Notes: generated from the sequence alone by a model not told the origin. 64,000 bases of DNA from an uncultured Clostridia bacterium (GCA_947629095.1 CANRCK010000005.1:16577-80576), one strand, 5' to 3'; shown: positions 19,205 through 28,098, counted from the first letter of the stretch. Made by a program: numbers and translations.

Positions 19205-20041
19205 TTAATTGAATGTGACGTCTGCGTCCGCCTTGCTTTTGCGCAACCTCAGGTCAACCCCGCACAAAATGCCGGCGCCGACGGCAAGGGGGATAATAAC
19301 GGCGACAGCCGTGCCGGACCACATAAGAACAGTATCCAGCTGCGTGCGTTCAAGCGAAACAAGCAAAACGGAATAGGTTATAGCCGCCGACAAAAGAAAG
19401 GCTGAGAGCGCCCGGAAAATTATCCCCAAATATCTTTTGATTTTTTTGCGGGCAAAAACGCAGATTACAGCGGCGATTACCACCTCCCCCGCAATGAGCA
19501 ACAGCACAACTTTTTTCGCGCCGGCGGCAAACTTGGCTGCCGCAAGATAGTGCAGCATTACGGAAAGAACGGGCACCGCTGCCGCTATTGCCACGGCAAT
19601 CAGCGCAAAAAGAAGTACACCGTACGCTTTACGCCCGCGCCCGTTTTCTTCCGCGGGCAACCCGGCTTCCGAGGGTGCGGGGATATCGCCTATGCCTCTG
19701 CGGGACCACATCAATCCCGCTGCGGTGAGCAAAGCGGTAACCACAGCAAGCAATATCCAGGGTAAAGCAATAATTATTGCGGTATCCCCCGCAAAACCTA
19801 CATAAAATCCACGTCTCATTCTGCTGAAAAATGCAAAAATAACCCATACAGCCACCGAAATATCGGCGGAAACTGCAAGAGCTACCAATAAAAAAGGCAA
19901 TATTTTACTTTTTAACGAAGCGCGGCAAACGATTGCGCGGCGCGCGCCGCGGAATGCCGCGGGAAGAACGGAAAATGAAAATATTCCTATAAAACCAATA
20001 CATATCACAAGCAAAATTACCCAATATAGCACTATTTTCAA
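19205..20041 (-). CDS. Polytopic membrane protein, first gene of McrB-like operon
   Basis: A 278-residue protein with about seven hydrophobic segments (near residues 4-24, 48-72, 88-112, 140-162, 180-200, 208-232 and 240-262) and no recognised catalytic motif. It is the promoter-proximal gene of the operon that encodes two membrane-anchored McrB-like ATPases, so it may be their membrane base or channel. AAAGGAA precedes the ATG. The following ATPase gene starts 41 bp downstream. Confidence 0.75.
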   Translation of the reverse strand: MKIVLYWVILLVICIGFIGIFSFSVLPAAFRGARRAIVCRASLKSKILPFLLVALAVSADISVAVWVIFAFFSRMRRGFYVGFAGDTAIIIALPWILLAVVTALLTAAGLMWSRRGIGDIPAPSEAGLPAEENGRGRKAYGVLLFALIAVAIAAAVPVLSVMLHYLAAAKFAAGAKKVVLLLIAGEVVIAAVICVFARKKIKRYLGIIFRALSAFLLSAAITYSVLLVSLERTQLDTVLMWSGTAVAVIIPLAVGAGILCGVDLRLRKSKADADVTFN

Positions 20042-20063
20042 TTCCTTTCTGTTAAATGTTTTT

Positions 20064-20102
20064 ATTTGTTGTTCCGCAACAAATAGCCCCCCATGGGGGG
20101 CT
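20064..20102 (-). promoter_or_regulatory. Structured 5' leader with two competing hairpins
   Basis: The ~75-nt leader of the McrB-like operon contains a perfect GC palindrome (AGCCCCCC-ATGGGGGGCT, 20085-20102) and, next to it, ATTTGTTG-CGGAA-CAACAAAT (20064-20084). The middle ATTTGTTG can also pair with the AACAAAT-like tract just 5' of the GC hairpin, so two folds are mutually exclusive. There is no U-run after either hairpin, so this is not a standard terminator. Confidence 0.5.
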
Positions 20103-20123
20103 TGGCGATTTGTTTGTTTTTTT

Positions 20124-20153
20124 ATTATACTGTATTTTGTCGGTTTTTGTCAA
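20124..20153 (-). promoter_or_regulatory. Sigma-A promoter of the six-gene McrB-like operon
   Basis: TTGACA (20148-20153) and TATAAT (20124-20129) on the minus strand have an 18-bp spacer, and both hexamers match consensus. Transcription should start near 20117 and run to the terminator at 10892-10934, about 9.2 kb. Confidence 0.87.
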
Positions 20154-20229
20154 CAAGTTATCTATTATTTCGGCTTTCGAATTTGATTTTTGGCTATAAT
20201 GCTTGGATTCCCGTATTATCTGCCAAAAT

Positions 20230-20262
20230 GCGGCAGGCGCTTGACAGGCAAGCGCCTGCCGC
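20230..20262. repeat. Perfect 14-bp-arm palindrome between divergent units
   Basis: GCGGCAGGCGCTTG (20230-20243) and its exact complement (20249-20262) flank a 5-nt loop, ACAGG. It lies between the divergent McrB-like operon and the GH105 gene; neither side has a gene reading into it, and neither strand has a T-run after it. It is more likely a regulator-binding site or a mobile-repeat remnant than a terminator. Confidence 0.6.
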
Positions 20263-20380
20263 TTAAAATATATTCCGAAGCGCTTGTGACGAAATCATAA
20301 ATACGGTTGTTGTTACTTTTCCGCCGAAAAAGTAAAATGGAAAATTACGCTCACCGACAAGGCGTAAGAGCGGCAAGGCA

Positions 20381-20409
20381 TTGACAAACGGCAAAAAATT
20401 TTTTATAAT
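20381..20409 (+). promoter_or_regulatory. Sigma-A promoter of GH105 gene
   Basis: TTGACA (20381-20386) and TATAAT (20404-20409) have a 17-bp spacer. The predicted start (about 20416) falls on the Shine-Dalgarno AAGGAG (20415-20420), so the leader would be only about 12 nt long. Confidence 0.75.
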
Positions 20410-20427
20410 TCGGTAAGGAGAAAAAAG

Positions 20428-21540
20428 ATGACAGACAAAAAACTTATTGAAAAAACGGCTTTGAACGCCGCTGCAAAACTTATTAATTTCGGCGGAGCCG
20501 ACTATTCCGCCGACAGCGCAATAAAAAAAGAGGACACGTCCAAGGGGCTTATAGCCCGCGACGCAGGCATTGAGGAATGGGACTGGCCGCAGGGCGTGGG
20601 AATTATGGGAATTCAGCGCCTGAACGAATATTACGGCGACGGGCGCTACGATAAATTCCTTGACGAGTGGTTTTTGAATAATATAAAACGGGGATTGCCT
20701 TCGGCGAACATAAACACCACCATTCCCTTTTTGACCCTTGCGGATTTTTGCGGGCGCAGACCGGAGTATAAAAAGCTTTGCCTTGAAAGGGCGCAATGGC
20801 TTAAAGACGGACTCCCCAAAACCGAGGACGGCGGGTTCCAGCACGTTACAACCGCCATAGGCGACAGAAACGCCGTCACTCTGCACGAAGGTCTTTTATG
20901 GATTGACACGCTGTTTATGGCTGCTCTGTTCATGGGCAAGATGGGCGCCATTGAACACCGCGACGACTGGACGGACGAAGCCGTTAAGCAGTTTTTGGTA
21001 CATATAAAATATATATACGACAAAAAGACGGGACTGTTCTTCCACGGCTGGGACTTCAACAGGCGGAATAACTACGGCGAAGTGCACTGGGCGCGCGGAA
21101 ATTGCTGGGCAACGCTTGGAATCCCCGAATTTTTGAGGCTGTGCGGCGACCGAATAGGCGGTGGCGTGCGTGAGTTTTTGACGGATACGTTCAAGGCGCA
21201 GGCTGCCGCTCTGATAAAGCTGCAGGATAAAACGGGGCTGTGGCACACCGTGCTGGACGACGATACGAGCTATATAGAAACTTCGGGTTCCGCGGGCATT
21301 TGCGCGGGGCTTATAATGGGAATAAGACAGGGAATCCTCGGGGAAGAATATATCCCCGCGGCGGATATGGCGCTTAAAGGTCTGTGCGATATGACCGATA
21401 AAGACGGCACCGTTAAAAACGTTTCCGGCGGCACGGGGGCGGGTATGGACGCCGAGCACTACAAGCGCGTGGCGCTGGTGCCCAGAGCCTACGGGCAGGC
21501 GCTTTGCATAATAGCCCTGTGCGAAGGTTTGAAGCTTTAA
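20428..21540 (+). CDS. GH105 (family 88/105) unsaturated rhamnogalacturonyl hydrolase
   Basis: A 370-residue alpha/alpha-barrel enzyme of the GH88/GH105 group. These remove the unsaturated galacturonyl residue left at the end of pectin oligomers by lyases. Diagnostic stretches are WDWPQGVGIMGI, LHEGLLWIDTLFMAALFM, WARGNCWATLGIPEF and SYIETSGSAGICAG; the Asp in the WID.L segment matches the usual catalytic Asp position. The length fits the family (about 350-380). There is no signal peptide, so it should be cytoplasmic and act on imported oligosaccharides. AAGGAG precedes the ATG. It is transcribed alone, divergently from the McrB-like operon. It functions logically with the pectate lyase at 51039-53174 and the KduD-like enzyme at 58041-58793. 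Confidence 0.9.
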   Translation: MTDKKLIEKTALNAAAKLINFGGADYSADSAIKKEDTSKGLIARDAGIEEWDWPQGVGIMGIQRLNEYYGDGRYDKFLDEWFLNNIKRGLPSANINTTIPFLTLADFCGRRPEYKKLCLERAQWLKDGLPKTEDGGFQHVTTAIGDRNAVTLHEGLLWIDTLFMAALFMGKMGAIEHRDDWTDEAVKQFLVHIKYIYDKKTGLFFHGWDFNRRNNYGEVHWARGNCWATLGIPEFLRLCGDRIGGGVREFLTDTFKAQAAALIKLQDKTGLWHTVLDDDTSYIETSGSAGICAGLIMGIRQGILGEEYIPAADMALKGLCDMTDKDGTVKNVSGGTGAGMDAEHYKRVALVPRAYGQALCIIALCEGLKL

Positions 21541-21556
21541 AAAACCCAAAACATAT

Positions 21557-21574
21557 GGCGGCATTGCCGCCTTT
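21557..21574 (+). terminator. Short terminator hairpin after GH105
   Basis: GGCGGC-ATT-GCCGCC followed by TTTC lies 17 bp after the GH105 stop. The U-run is short, so it may be weak. Confidence 0.5.
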
Positions 21575-21588
21575 CAAAGGGATTAGGA

Positions 21589-21623
21589 AATAAGCGGTTT
21601 GGCTGTTCGCCAAACCGCTTATT
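21589..21623. terminator. Bidirectional 15-bp-arm hairpin
   Basis: AATAAGCGGTTTGGC and its perfect complement flank TGTTC. It sits between the GH105 gene (plus) and the decayed hydrolase (minus). It lacks a good U-run on either strand, so it is only a probable terminator. Confidence 0.5.
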
Positions 21624-21649
21624 CATACCGCAATCATGGAAGTAACGGC

Positions 21650-22277
21650 TTAGATCGCCGGCAGAGTATGAACTGTTACATATTCCGATGCCGAAACACA
21701 TTCTTTCAACCGTTCTAAGTCCTGCTCTGAAGCGTGACCGCTTGTATGCAAAGTGCGCTCGGTCAAACCCAACATCTGCGCTTCTGTCAAAAATATTTTT
21801 ACGTCATCGTGTTCACGATAGCCGCTCCACATGGAATAGACGAGAAGCGCGCCGCCCAAGTCCATTTTTCCGGCAAGTTTTTTGAGATAGCCGAGCATAG
21901 ACGGGCGGACGAGCATAACAAACGGCTTGCCCTTGGCAATTCCCGCGATTCCGCGCTTTTGCTTAAATTCAAAGAACATATCTTTGCGCTTACCCTGTAC
22001 GCCTCTCGGGGTAAAGGCATATACGTCATCAAAGATATCCGGGCGCTATTCCGTCTTTTCCGGATTGAAAAAATCGTCGATAAGCCCCCGATATATTTCC
22101 AAAATTTCCTTTACTTTCGGCTATGTTGCATTTCTCCAACGAAAACCAAATAATATCCGCCGTATGCCCGGTCTCGCCGCAAAACCGAGAGACTTCAACG
22201 TGCAGCTCATTCAGCCTCTCGAGCGTCTGCTTATAATTTTCCGAAAACCGCGCGTGCCGAAAATCAAATTCCCCCAC
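21650..22277 (-). pseudogene. Decayed metallo-beta-lactamase-fold hydrolase, C-terminal part
   Basis: Reading the minus strand across frames gives a degraded protein: LWGEFDFRHARFSENYKQ in one frame, a frame change near FFNPEKTE, an in-frame TAG, then DIFDDVYAFTPRGVQGKRK, and finally HTSGHASEQDLERL and a VTVHTLPAI end. The HTSGHA motif and a terminal 'I.P.HT'-like stretch are typical of the C-terminus of MBL-fold (beta-CASP-like) hydrolases. The N-terminal metal-binding half (HxHxDH) is absent. At least one frameshift and one stop are seen, so it is unlikely to be functional. The open piece 21650-21979 could still be translated from an internal ATG. Confidence 0.65.
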
Positions 22278-22503
22278 AATTCCGTCCCGCGAGGAACGGA
22301 TACGAAGGAGCTGATGTAATCTCTTACAGGTGAGGAAGTTTCAAAAAAATTGCGAACGCACCCTCTCAAAACACGGCTGTTTTTCATCCAACGCACATGC
22401 TCCATTACATTGAAAATTTCATATATAAAATAAATTATAATCGGGCATTTATAAAGTCATTTCTTTGAAATCCCCCTCCTGCTGCCGCTATTTTAAAATT
22501 ATT

Positions 22504-25080
22504 TTAAAGTTTTTTGCGGCGGAGAACAAGCTTATACAGCTCGAACGCGGGGATAACCGAGAACGCAAGGGCAAACACCGTGAGCCACTGCAAAGAGCCG
22601 AGCGGAACAAGCCCGAAGGCGGCGGATATGGGCGTTGCACATAAAATTACGTTTACGGCTATCCCGGCGGCTACGGTGGCAATTAAAATTTTATTTGAAA
22701 ACGCTCCGCAAAATGCCGAAGCGCGCTCCGAGCGGACGTTGAAGGCGTGGAAAAGTTCCGAAAAGGAGAGCGTTAAAAAGGTCACGGTGGTTGCCGCGGC
22801 GTTGCCCCAAAGCGTCAGGGAAAGCGCAAAAGCGCCCACCGTTATTGCCGTAATGTATATTCCGCCCGCGGCTATCCCCGCAACGGACGCTTTGGAGAAG
22901 ATGGCTTTTTCGGGGCGTTCGGGCGGTCGGCGCATAACGTCCGCGCTCTCCCTTTCGGCTCCCAAAGCAAGCACGGGGAAGCTATCGGTTATGAGATTGA
23001 GCCACAGCAGCTGCGTGGAGAGTAAAAAGTTATATTTAAAAAAGAAAACCGAGGCGATAAATATGGCAAGAACTTCGGCTAAATTGGTGGAAATGAAGAA
23101 CTGTATTGTCTTTTTTACGTTTTGGGAGATTCTGCGCCCTTCGCGGACGGCTGAAACTATGGTTGCAAAATTGTTGTCGGTTATAACCATATCCGCGGCG
23201 CTTTTGGTGACGTCCGTGCCGTCGCCCATACACACCCCTATATCCGCGCTCTTTATGCCGGGTGCGTCGTTTATTCCGTCGCCCGTCATCGCCACAACGT
23301 GACCGTGCTTTTTGAGGCATTTTACTATTATATTTTTATGCTTCGGCGAAACGCGCGCAAAAACGCTTGCCCCGAGTATACGCTCCTCCCGCTCCCTGCC
23401 ATTTAAGCCGTCCAGCTCTCCGCCCGTCACAACCTCGTCCTCGCTCTGCGCTATATTCAAAGTTTTTGCAATCGAAAGCGCGGTGCGCACGTGGTCGCCC
23501 GTTATCATAACTGTTTTTATGCCCGCGGTGCGGCACTCCCCAACTGCCTCCTTTACGCCCCTCTTCAAGCCGTCGTACATTCCCGCAAGCCCTATAAAAA
23601 TCAAATCTTCTTCGTCCGCGGCTCCGCTTTGGGGCTTATAGGCAAAGCCCAGCACGCGCAGGGCGTTTGCCGACATACCGTCGTTTTGTGCCGCAATTTC
23701 TGCCGCGTCCTCCGCCGTGAGGGGCCTTACGCCCGAAAAACTCAACACGTATGCGCATTTTTTAATTAAAAAGTCGGGCGCGCCCTTTGTGAATATAAAA
23801 TTTTCTCCGCCGCTCTCCACGGCTACGGACATCATTTTGCGCTCGGAGGAAAAGGGAAGTTCCCCCGTTTTTTTAAACTCCGCGGCAAAGCCCTGCCCGT
23901 CGGCATAGTTTAAAAGGGCTATCTCCGTGGGGTCGCCGATATATCTTCCGCGCTCCCCCTTCACCGTGGTGCAGGCGCGCATGCAATAAAGGAGTTTGTT
24001 ATTTATTTCCTCATTCCCGGGCGAAAAACTCCACACGCTTTGCACTTTCAGCTTGTTCCGCGTGAGCGTACCCGTCTTATCCGTGCAAATAACCGTGCAG
24101 CTGCCCAAAGTTTCCACAGATTTAAGCTTGCGTATTACAACGTGCTTTTTGCTCATTTTTTGCACGCCCATGGACATAATTATAGTGACCGCCGCGGGAA
24201 GCCCTTCGGGAATTGCCGCCACGGCAAGCGCAACCGCCGTCATAAAGTTCTTTATTATGCCGTCGCGGCGGACGGCTACGCCCATTATAAATACGAGCGC
24301 GGTGACCGCCAAAACCGCACACGTAATAACCTTTCCGAGCTTTGAAAGGCTTTTTTCGAGCGGGGTTTGGGCGGGCTTTTCGCCCTTTAACATGGCGGCT
24401 ATTTTGCCCATTTCGGTATTCATTCCCACCGATGTTACAACCGCCGTGCAGTTGCCGCCCACAACAAAGGTAGAGCCGAAGAGACAGTTTGTAATTGCGC
24501 CCGCCTCCGCCTTGTTGCCGTGAATACGCCCCGCGCTCTTTTCAACGCTCACACTCTCCCCTGTGAGAGCAGACTCGTCGCACTTTAACCCGTGCTCCTC
24601 CAAAATTCTGCAATCGGCGGGGATTACGTTGCCCTCCTCCAAAAGGACAATGTCGCCTAAGGTAAGTTCTTCGCAGGGGATAACCTTTTCCCTGCCCTCC
24701 CTGCGGACCTTGCAGGTGTTTGCCGAGAGCTTTTTGAGGTTTTCTATTGCTTTGTCGGCGCGGAATTGCTGCACGGTGCCCACGGTGGCGTTGAGAAGTA
24801 TTATGGCAAGTATTATGACCGCGTCTGTCATATCCGACGCGTCCTTGGTTGCAGTTGCGATTATCCCCGAAACCGCCGCCGCAACAATCAGAAGGATAGT
24901 CATAAAATCGGAGAACTGCGAGAAGAAGAGGCGAAATATACCTGCGTTTTTGCCGCTTTCGATGGTGTTTTTGCCGTAGACCGAAATGCGGCGCGCAGCC
25001 TCTGCTTCGGTTAAGCCCTCCGCACAGGTCTTTAATTTTTTAAGGCAATCGCCCGCCTCCTCAAAACAAAAATTCTGCAT
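22504..25080 (-). CDS. P-type (type IIA/B) calcium-transporting ATPase
   Basis: An 858-residue P-type ATPase that probably exports Ca2+ from the cytoplasm. Domain order: N-terminal actuator segment with TGES in DESALTGESVSVEK (about 180), M4 ion-binding motif PEGLPA (about 290), phosphorylation site DKTGTLTRNKL (Asp about 331), the ATP-binding KGAPD motif, MTGDGINDAPGIKSADIGV hinge motif, and C-terminal membrane segments with LLWLNLITDSFPVLALG, which carries the N/D residues of the second Ca2+ site. Length and motifs fit bacterial LMCA/PMCA-like pumps. GAGG precedes the ATG. It follows the glycosyltransferase gene by 56 bp on the same strand and probably shares its promoter. No terminator is obvious beyond the stop. 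Confidence 0.95.
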   Translation of the reverse strand: MQNFCFEEAGDCLKKLKTCAEGLTEAEAARRISVYGKNTIESGKNAGIFRLFFSQFSDFMTILLIVAAAVSGIIATATKDASDMTDAVIILAIILLNATVGTVQQFRADKAIENLKKLSANTCKVRREGREKVIPCEELTLGDIVLLEEGNVIPADCRILEEHGLKCDESALTGESVSVEKSAGRIHGNKAEAGAITNCLFGSTFVVGGNCTAVVTSVGMNTEMGKIAAMLKGEKPAQTPLEKSLSKLGKVITCAVLAVTALVFIMGVAVRRDGIIKNFMTAVALAVAAIPEGLPAAVTIIMSMGVQKMSKKHVVIRKLKSVETLGSCTVICTDKTGTLTRNKLKVQSVWSFSPGNEEINNKLLYCMRACTTVKGERGRYIGDPTEIALLNYADGQGFAAEFKKTGELPFSSERKMMSVAVESGGENFIFTKGAPDFLIKKCAYVLSFSGVRPLTAEDAAEIAAQNDGMSANALRVLGFAYKPQSGAADEEDLIFIGLAGMYDGLKRGVKEAVGECRTAGIKTVMITGDHVRTALSIAKTLNIAQSEDEVVTGGELDGLNGREREERILGASVFARVSPKHKNIIVKCLKKHGHVVAMTGDGINDAPGIKSADIGVCMGDGTDVTKSAADMVITDNNFATIVSAVREGRRISQNVKKTIQFFISTNLAEVLAIFIASVFFFKYNFLLSTQLLWLNLITDSFPVLALGAERESADVMRRPPERPEKAIFSKASVAGIAAGGIYITAITVGAFALSLTLWGNAAATTVTFLTLSFSELFHAFNVRSERASAFCGAFSNKILIATVAAGIAVNVILCATPISAAFGLVPLGSLQWLTVFALAFSVIPAFELYKLVLRRKKL

Positions 25081-25136
25081 ACTCTACCTCAAAGTAAAGT
25101 ATGCAGGTTTGTCCTTTAATATGATATTTGCGGAAA

Positions 25137-26303
25137 TCAGTTTTTAAGTTCGGGAAACTTTGTGCACAGCAATTCGAAAATGAGTTCCGCACCCTCGCTT
25201 GCCCCAAAGTTTTTGCGCTGCGCCTCCGCAGCCTTTTTGTACGGCTCCATAAGCCCGGGGTCTTTTATAAATTCTTCCAGCCTGTCCACTACCTTTTGGG
25301 GGCTGAATATCTTCATTGCATTTCCGACTTGCTCTATGTAGTATTTGCCTATTTTTTCCTCTATGGTGGTGGCGTACTTTGTTATGATGAGCGGCAGCCC
25401 GAAAAAGCACACCTCGGCGCACATATTTGCTCCGCTCTTGCCGCAGAAGATATCCGCGCAAGCCACTATCTCAAGCATATTGTCGGCAAGTCCCGTGGGA
25501 TAAACACAGGTGTTGCCATTGCTTTTAACGTTTTGCAGCCTTTTATAAAGCTCCTCGTTTCTGCCGCACACGGGCACAAGGTTTACGGGTAAATCGCGCT
25601 CCAGAATTATCTTGCAGATCTCCTCCATCTTGCCTATGCCGTAGCCGCCCTCGGCTAAAACCACAGTGAATTTATCGGGGTCGAACCCCAGCTTTAAGCG
25701 CAGTGCGCGCTTATCGGAGGAGACGCCGTAAGCCTCCTTTCTTATAAAAAAGGGGACTTGCTTCAAATTGCTTTCGTTGAAGCGGACAGGGTGCTTTTTG
25801 AGCGCTTTTTTATAGCCCGTGGGCGTGGAGACCATTACGATATCCGCGGCATAGCTGAACAGCGGGTTTATATCCGTGTCGGGGCAGTACATTGCGGTGA
25901 GCGGCTTGCACTTGCACTTTTTTGCGTAGTAGTTTGTTGCCCAGTGGGTGCTAAACACAAGGTCGGGCGCGTACTTATCCATAAGCGCGTACCCCGGCTT
26001 GCGGGATCCCAAGCGCAAAAAGGTCATGGTTGCCCAGGTGGATAAATGTATCCGCCAAAATTCCATATTTATGGTTGAAAAAAAGCCGTAGGACGTGTGT
26101 TTGTTTTGGGTTTGGACGAATGTGCAGAGGCGTTCGCCGAAAATTTTAAGATTTTTGTTGTCCGTTTCGGTGAAGAAGTTACAGCGGACCACTTCTACCT
26201 TGTCGCCGTAGAGCCTTTCGAACTCGTCGGCAATGCTTTTCATAGGAACTATATGACCCAACCCCGCTTCCGTAAACGGAAACAGTACTCTCGGTTTGTT
26301 CAT
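25137..26303 (-). CDS. GT28-type glycolipid glycosyltransferase (MGDG-synthase-like)
   Basis: A 388-residue GT-B fold glycosyltransferase resembling monogalactosyldiacylglycerol synthase/MurG-type enzymes of family 28. N-terminal FPFTEAGLGHIVPMKSIADE matches the acceptor-side Gly loop (xAGxGHxxPxxxLA). The C-terminal half has VVLAEGGYGIGKMEEI and the nucleotide-sugar site ADIFCGKSGANMCAEVCFFG, in which G-K-S-G-A-N-M replaces the more usual G-(G/P)-(A/S)-G-(T/S). It is probably peripheral on the membrane and transfers a sugar to diacylglycerol or another lipid; the exact donor cannot be told from sequence. GAGGAGAAGAAT precedes the ATG. Its consensus promoter is at 26338-26366. Confidence 0.82.
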   Translation of the reverse strand: MNKPRVLFPFTEAGLGHIVPMKSIADEFERLYGDKVEVVRCNFFTETDNKNLKIFGERLCTFVQTQNKHTSYGFFSTINMEFWRIHLSTWATMTFLRLGSRKPGYALMDKYAPDLVFSTHWATNYYAKKCKCKPLTAMYCPDTDINPLFSYAADIVMVSTPTGYKKALKKHPVRFNESNLKQVPFFIRKEAYGVSSDKRALRLKLGFDPDKFTVVLAEGGYGIGKMEEICKIILERDLPVNLVPVCGRNEELYKRLQNVKSNGNTCVYPTGLADNMLEIVACADIFCGKSGANMCAEVCFFGLPLIITKYATTIEEKIGKYYIEQVGNAMKIFSPQKVVDRLEEFIKDPGLMEPYKKAAEAQRKNFGASEGAELIFELLCTKFPELKN

Positions 26304-26337
26304 ATTCTTCTCCTCGTCTACTTTCTCTCATTTATAT

Positions 26338-26366
26338 ATTATATCCTGCGCAGTCCACCCTGTCAA
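26338..26366 (-). promoter_or_regulatory. Sigma-A promoter of glycosyltransferase / Ca2+ ATPase unit
   Basis: TTGACA (26361-26366) and TATAAT (26338-26343) on the minus strand have a 17-bp spacer, all consensus. The start codon is at 26303. Confidence 0.87.
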
Positions 26367-26372
26367 GGGTTT

Positions 26373-26400
26373 AAAAAAGGCGCCCGCAGCGCCTTTTTTT
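26373..26400 (-). terminator. Terminator of nifS-nifU
   Basis: GGCGC-TGCGG-GCGCC followed by TTTTTT on the minus strand lies directly after the nifU stop. A-runs and T-runs on both sides allow it to work in both directions. Confidence 0.8.
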
Positions 26401-26846
26401 CAGTCCTCGTTGAAATCGTGCTTCTCCTCTTCCTCGTCGTGAGGATCGGGAAACTGAGTTTTATCGTATGCAATACCGTGCTTGTCGTAATAATCCTTTA
26501 TCGCCGCGCGTATCGCCTCTTCCGCCAGCACGGAACAGTGCATCTTGTGGGCGGGCAGACCGTCAAGCGCCTCCGCAACAGCCTTATTTGTAAGCTCCAG
26601 CGCCTGCGAAAGGGGCTTGCCCTTTATCATTTCGGTTGCCATGGAGGACGAAGCTATCGCGCTGCCGCATCCGAAAGTGTTGAACTTTACGTCCACTATT
26701 ATATCGTTTTCTATTTTTAAATATATCTTCATTATATCGCCGCATTTGGCGTTGCCTACCTCGCCTATGCCGTCGGCGTCGTCGATTTTCCCAACGTTGC
26801 GGGGATTGGTGAAGTGGTCCATAACCTTTTCGCTGTAAAGTGCCAT
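26400..26846 (-). CDS. nifU: NifU/IscU-type Fe-S cluster scaffold
   Basis: A 148-residue IscU-type scaffold on which [Fe-S] clusters are built before transfer to client proteins. The three conserved Cys are present: GNAKCGDIMKI (first, with the Asp two residues on), FGCGSAIASSSM (second) and HKMHCSVLAEEAI (third). The N-terminus MALYSEKVMDHFTNPRNVG is typical of the family. The Glu/Asp/His-rich tail (DPHDEEEEKHDFNED) is unusual and could bind metal. AAGGAG precedes the ATG. It lies 27 bp downstream of nifS and shares its promoter. Confidence 0.96.
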   Translation of the reverse strand: MALYSEKVMDHFTNPRNVGKIDDADGIGEVGNAKCGDIMKIYLKIENDIIVDVKFNTFGCGSAIASSSMATEMIKGKPLSQALELTNKAVAEALDGLPAHKMHCSVLAEEAIRAAIKDYYDKHGIAYDKTQFPDPHDEEEEKHDFNED

Positions 26847-26873
26847 ATATATTCTCCTTTTTTAAGTACTGAG

Positions 26874-28067
26874 TTAAATAAGATGCTTGCGCGTGCCATT
26901 TTCAAGTTCCTCCCAAACGGGGGAAATGCTGCGGAGATACTCCACAACCTTGGGAACCTCGGCAATTATATAGTCTATATCCTCCTCCGTGTTTGCCTCC
27001 GACAGGGAGAGACGGAGAGAGCCGTGCGCAACTTCGTGCGGAAGCCCCAGCGCCAGCAGAACGTGGGAAGGGTCCAGGGAGCCGGACGTGCACGCCGAAC
27101 CGGACGACGCGCAGATGCCCTTTGCGTCCAGAAGAAGCAGAAGGCTTTCGCCCTCGATTCCTTCAAAGCACATATTCACGTTGCCGCAAAGCCGCTTTAC
27201 CCTGTCGCCGTTGAGCCTGGAATGGGGGATTTTTAATAGTCCGTCTATCAGCTTTTCGCGGAGACGTGTTAAGTTTTCCGCATTTTTGTCAAGGCTTTGG
27301 CACGACTCCTCCAAAGCCGCCGCCATACCCGAGATCCCCGCAATATTTTCGGTTCCCGCGCGCTTGCCGCGCTCCTGAGCGCCGCCCTCTATAAAGGTCA
27401 AAAGTGGCAAGCCCTTTTTGCAGTAGAGCGCGCCGACGCCCTTGGGTCCGTGGAATTTGTGCGCCGAAAGGGAGAGCATATCTATGTTGTCCGCCCTCAC
27501 ATCCACGGGCAGGTGCCCCACCGCCTGAACGGCGTCGGTGTGGAAGATGACCTTGGCTTCGCGGCAGACCGCGCCTATTTCCGATATGGGCTGAATGGTG
27601 CCCACCTCGTTGTTGGCGTACATTATTGTGACGAGCGCGGTGTCGGGGCGGATAGCCGCCCTTACCTCCTCCGCCGTCACAAGCCCGTTTGAGTGGACGT
27701 CGAGGTATGTTACTTCAAACCCTTCCTCCTCCAACTTTTTCAGCGTATGCAAAACGGCGTGGTGCTCGAACGCAGTGGATATAATGTGTTTTTTGCCCTT
27801 TTTTGCGCCCTGCAAAGCCGCAGAACGGATGCACTGGTTGTCCGCCTCGCTGCCGCCCGAGGTGAAGTAAATTTCCCTCGGCTCGCAGTTCAGGCACTTT
27901 GCCATTTTTTCGCGCGCGGCGTCAAGCGCCTCCTTGGCAACCTGCCCCACCGTGTGTAAGGACGACGGATTGCCGTAAATCTCTTTAAAATAGGGCGTCA
28001 TTGCGGCTATTGCCTTATCGCTCATCGCGGTCGTAGCCGCGTTGTCTACATAGATAGTTCTTGCCAA
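26874..28067 (-). CDS. nifS: NifS-type cysteine desulfurase
   Basis: A 397-residue PLP-dependent cysteine desulfurase that supplies sulfur to NifU. Seen are the N-terminal DNAATTAM, the aminotransferase PLP contacts [13 protein letters not shown] and [10 protein letters not shown], the PLP Lys in [11 protein letters not shown], and the active-site loop SSGSACTSG with the persulfide Cys. The length is as expected. The promoter (28099-28127) contains a 25-bp inverted repeat that is the likely site for the Rrf2 regulator encoded just upstream. Confidence 0.96.
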   Translation of the reverse strand: MARTIYVDNAATTAMSDKAIAAMTPYFKEIYGNPSSLHTVGQVAKEALDAAREKMAKCLNCEPREIYFTSGGSEADNQCIRSAALQGAKKGKKHIISTAFEHHAVLHTLKKLEEEGFEVTYLDVHSNGLVTAEEVRAAIRPDTALVTIMYANNEVGTIQPISEIGAVCREAKVIFHTDAVQAVGHLPVDVRADNIDMLSLSAHKFHGPKGVGALYCKKGLPLLTFIEGGAQERGKRAGTENIAGISGMAAALEESCQSLDKNAENLTRLREKLIDGLLKIPHSRLNGDRVKRLCGNVNMCFEGIEGESLLLLLDAKGICASSGSACTSGSLDPSHVLLALGLPHEVAHGSLRLSLSEANTEEDIDYIIAEVPKVVEYLRSISPVWEELENGTRKHLI

Positions 28068-28098
28068 AATAATTTACCTTTCTTTTAAGTATGTATAT

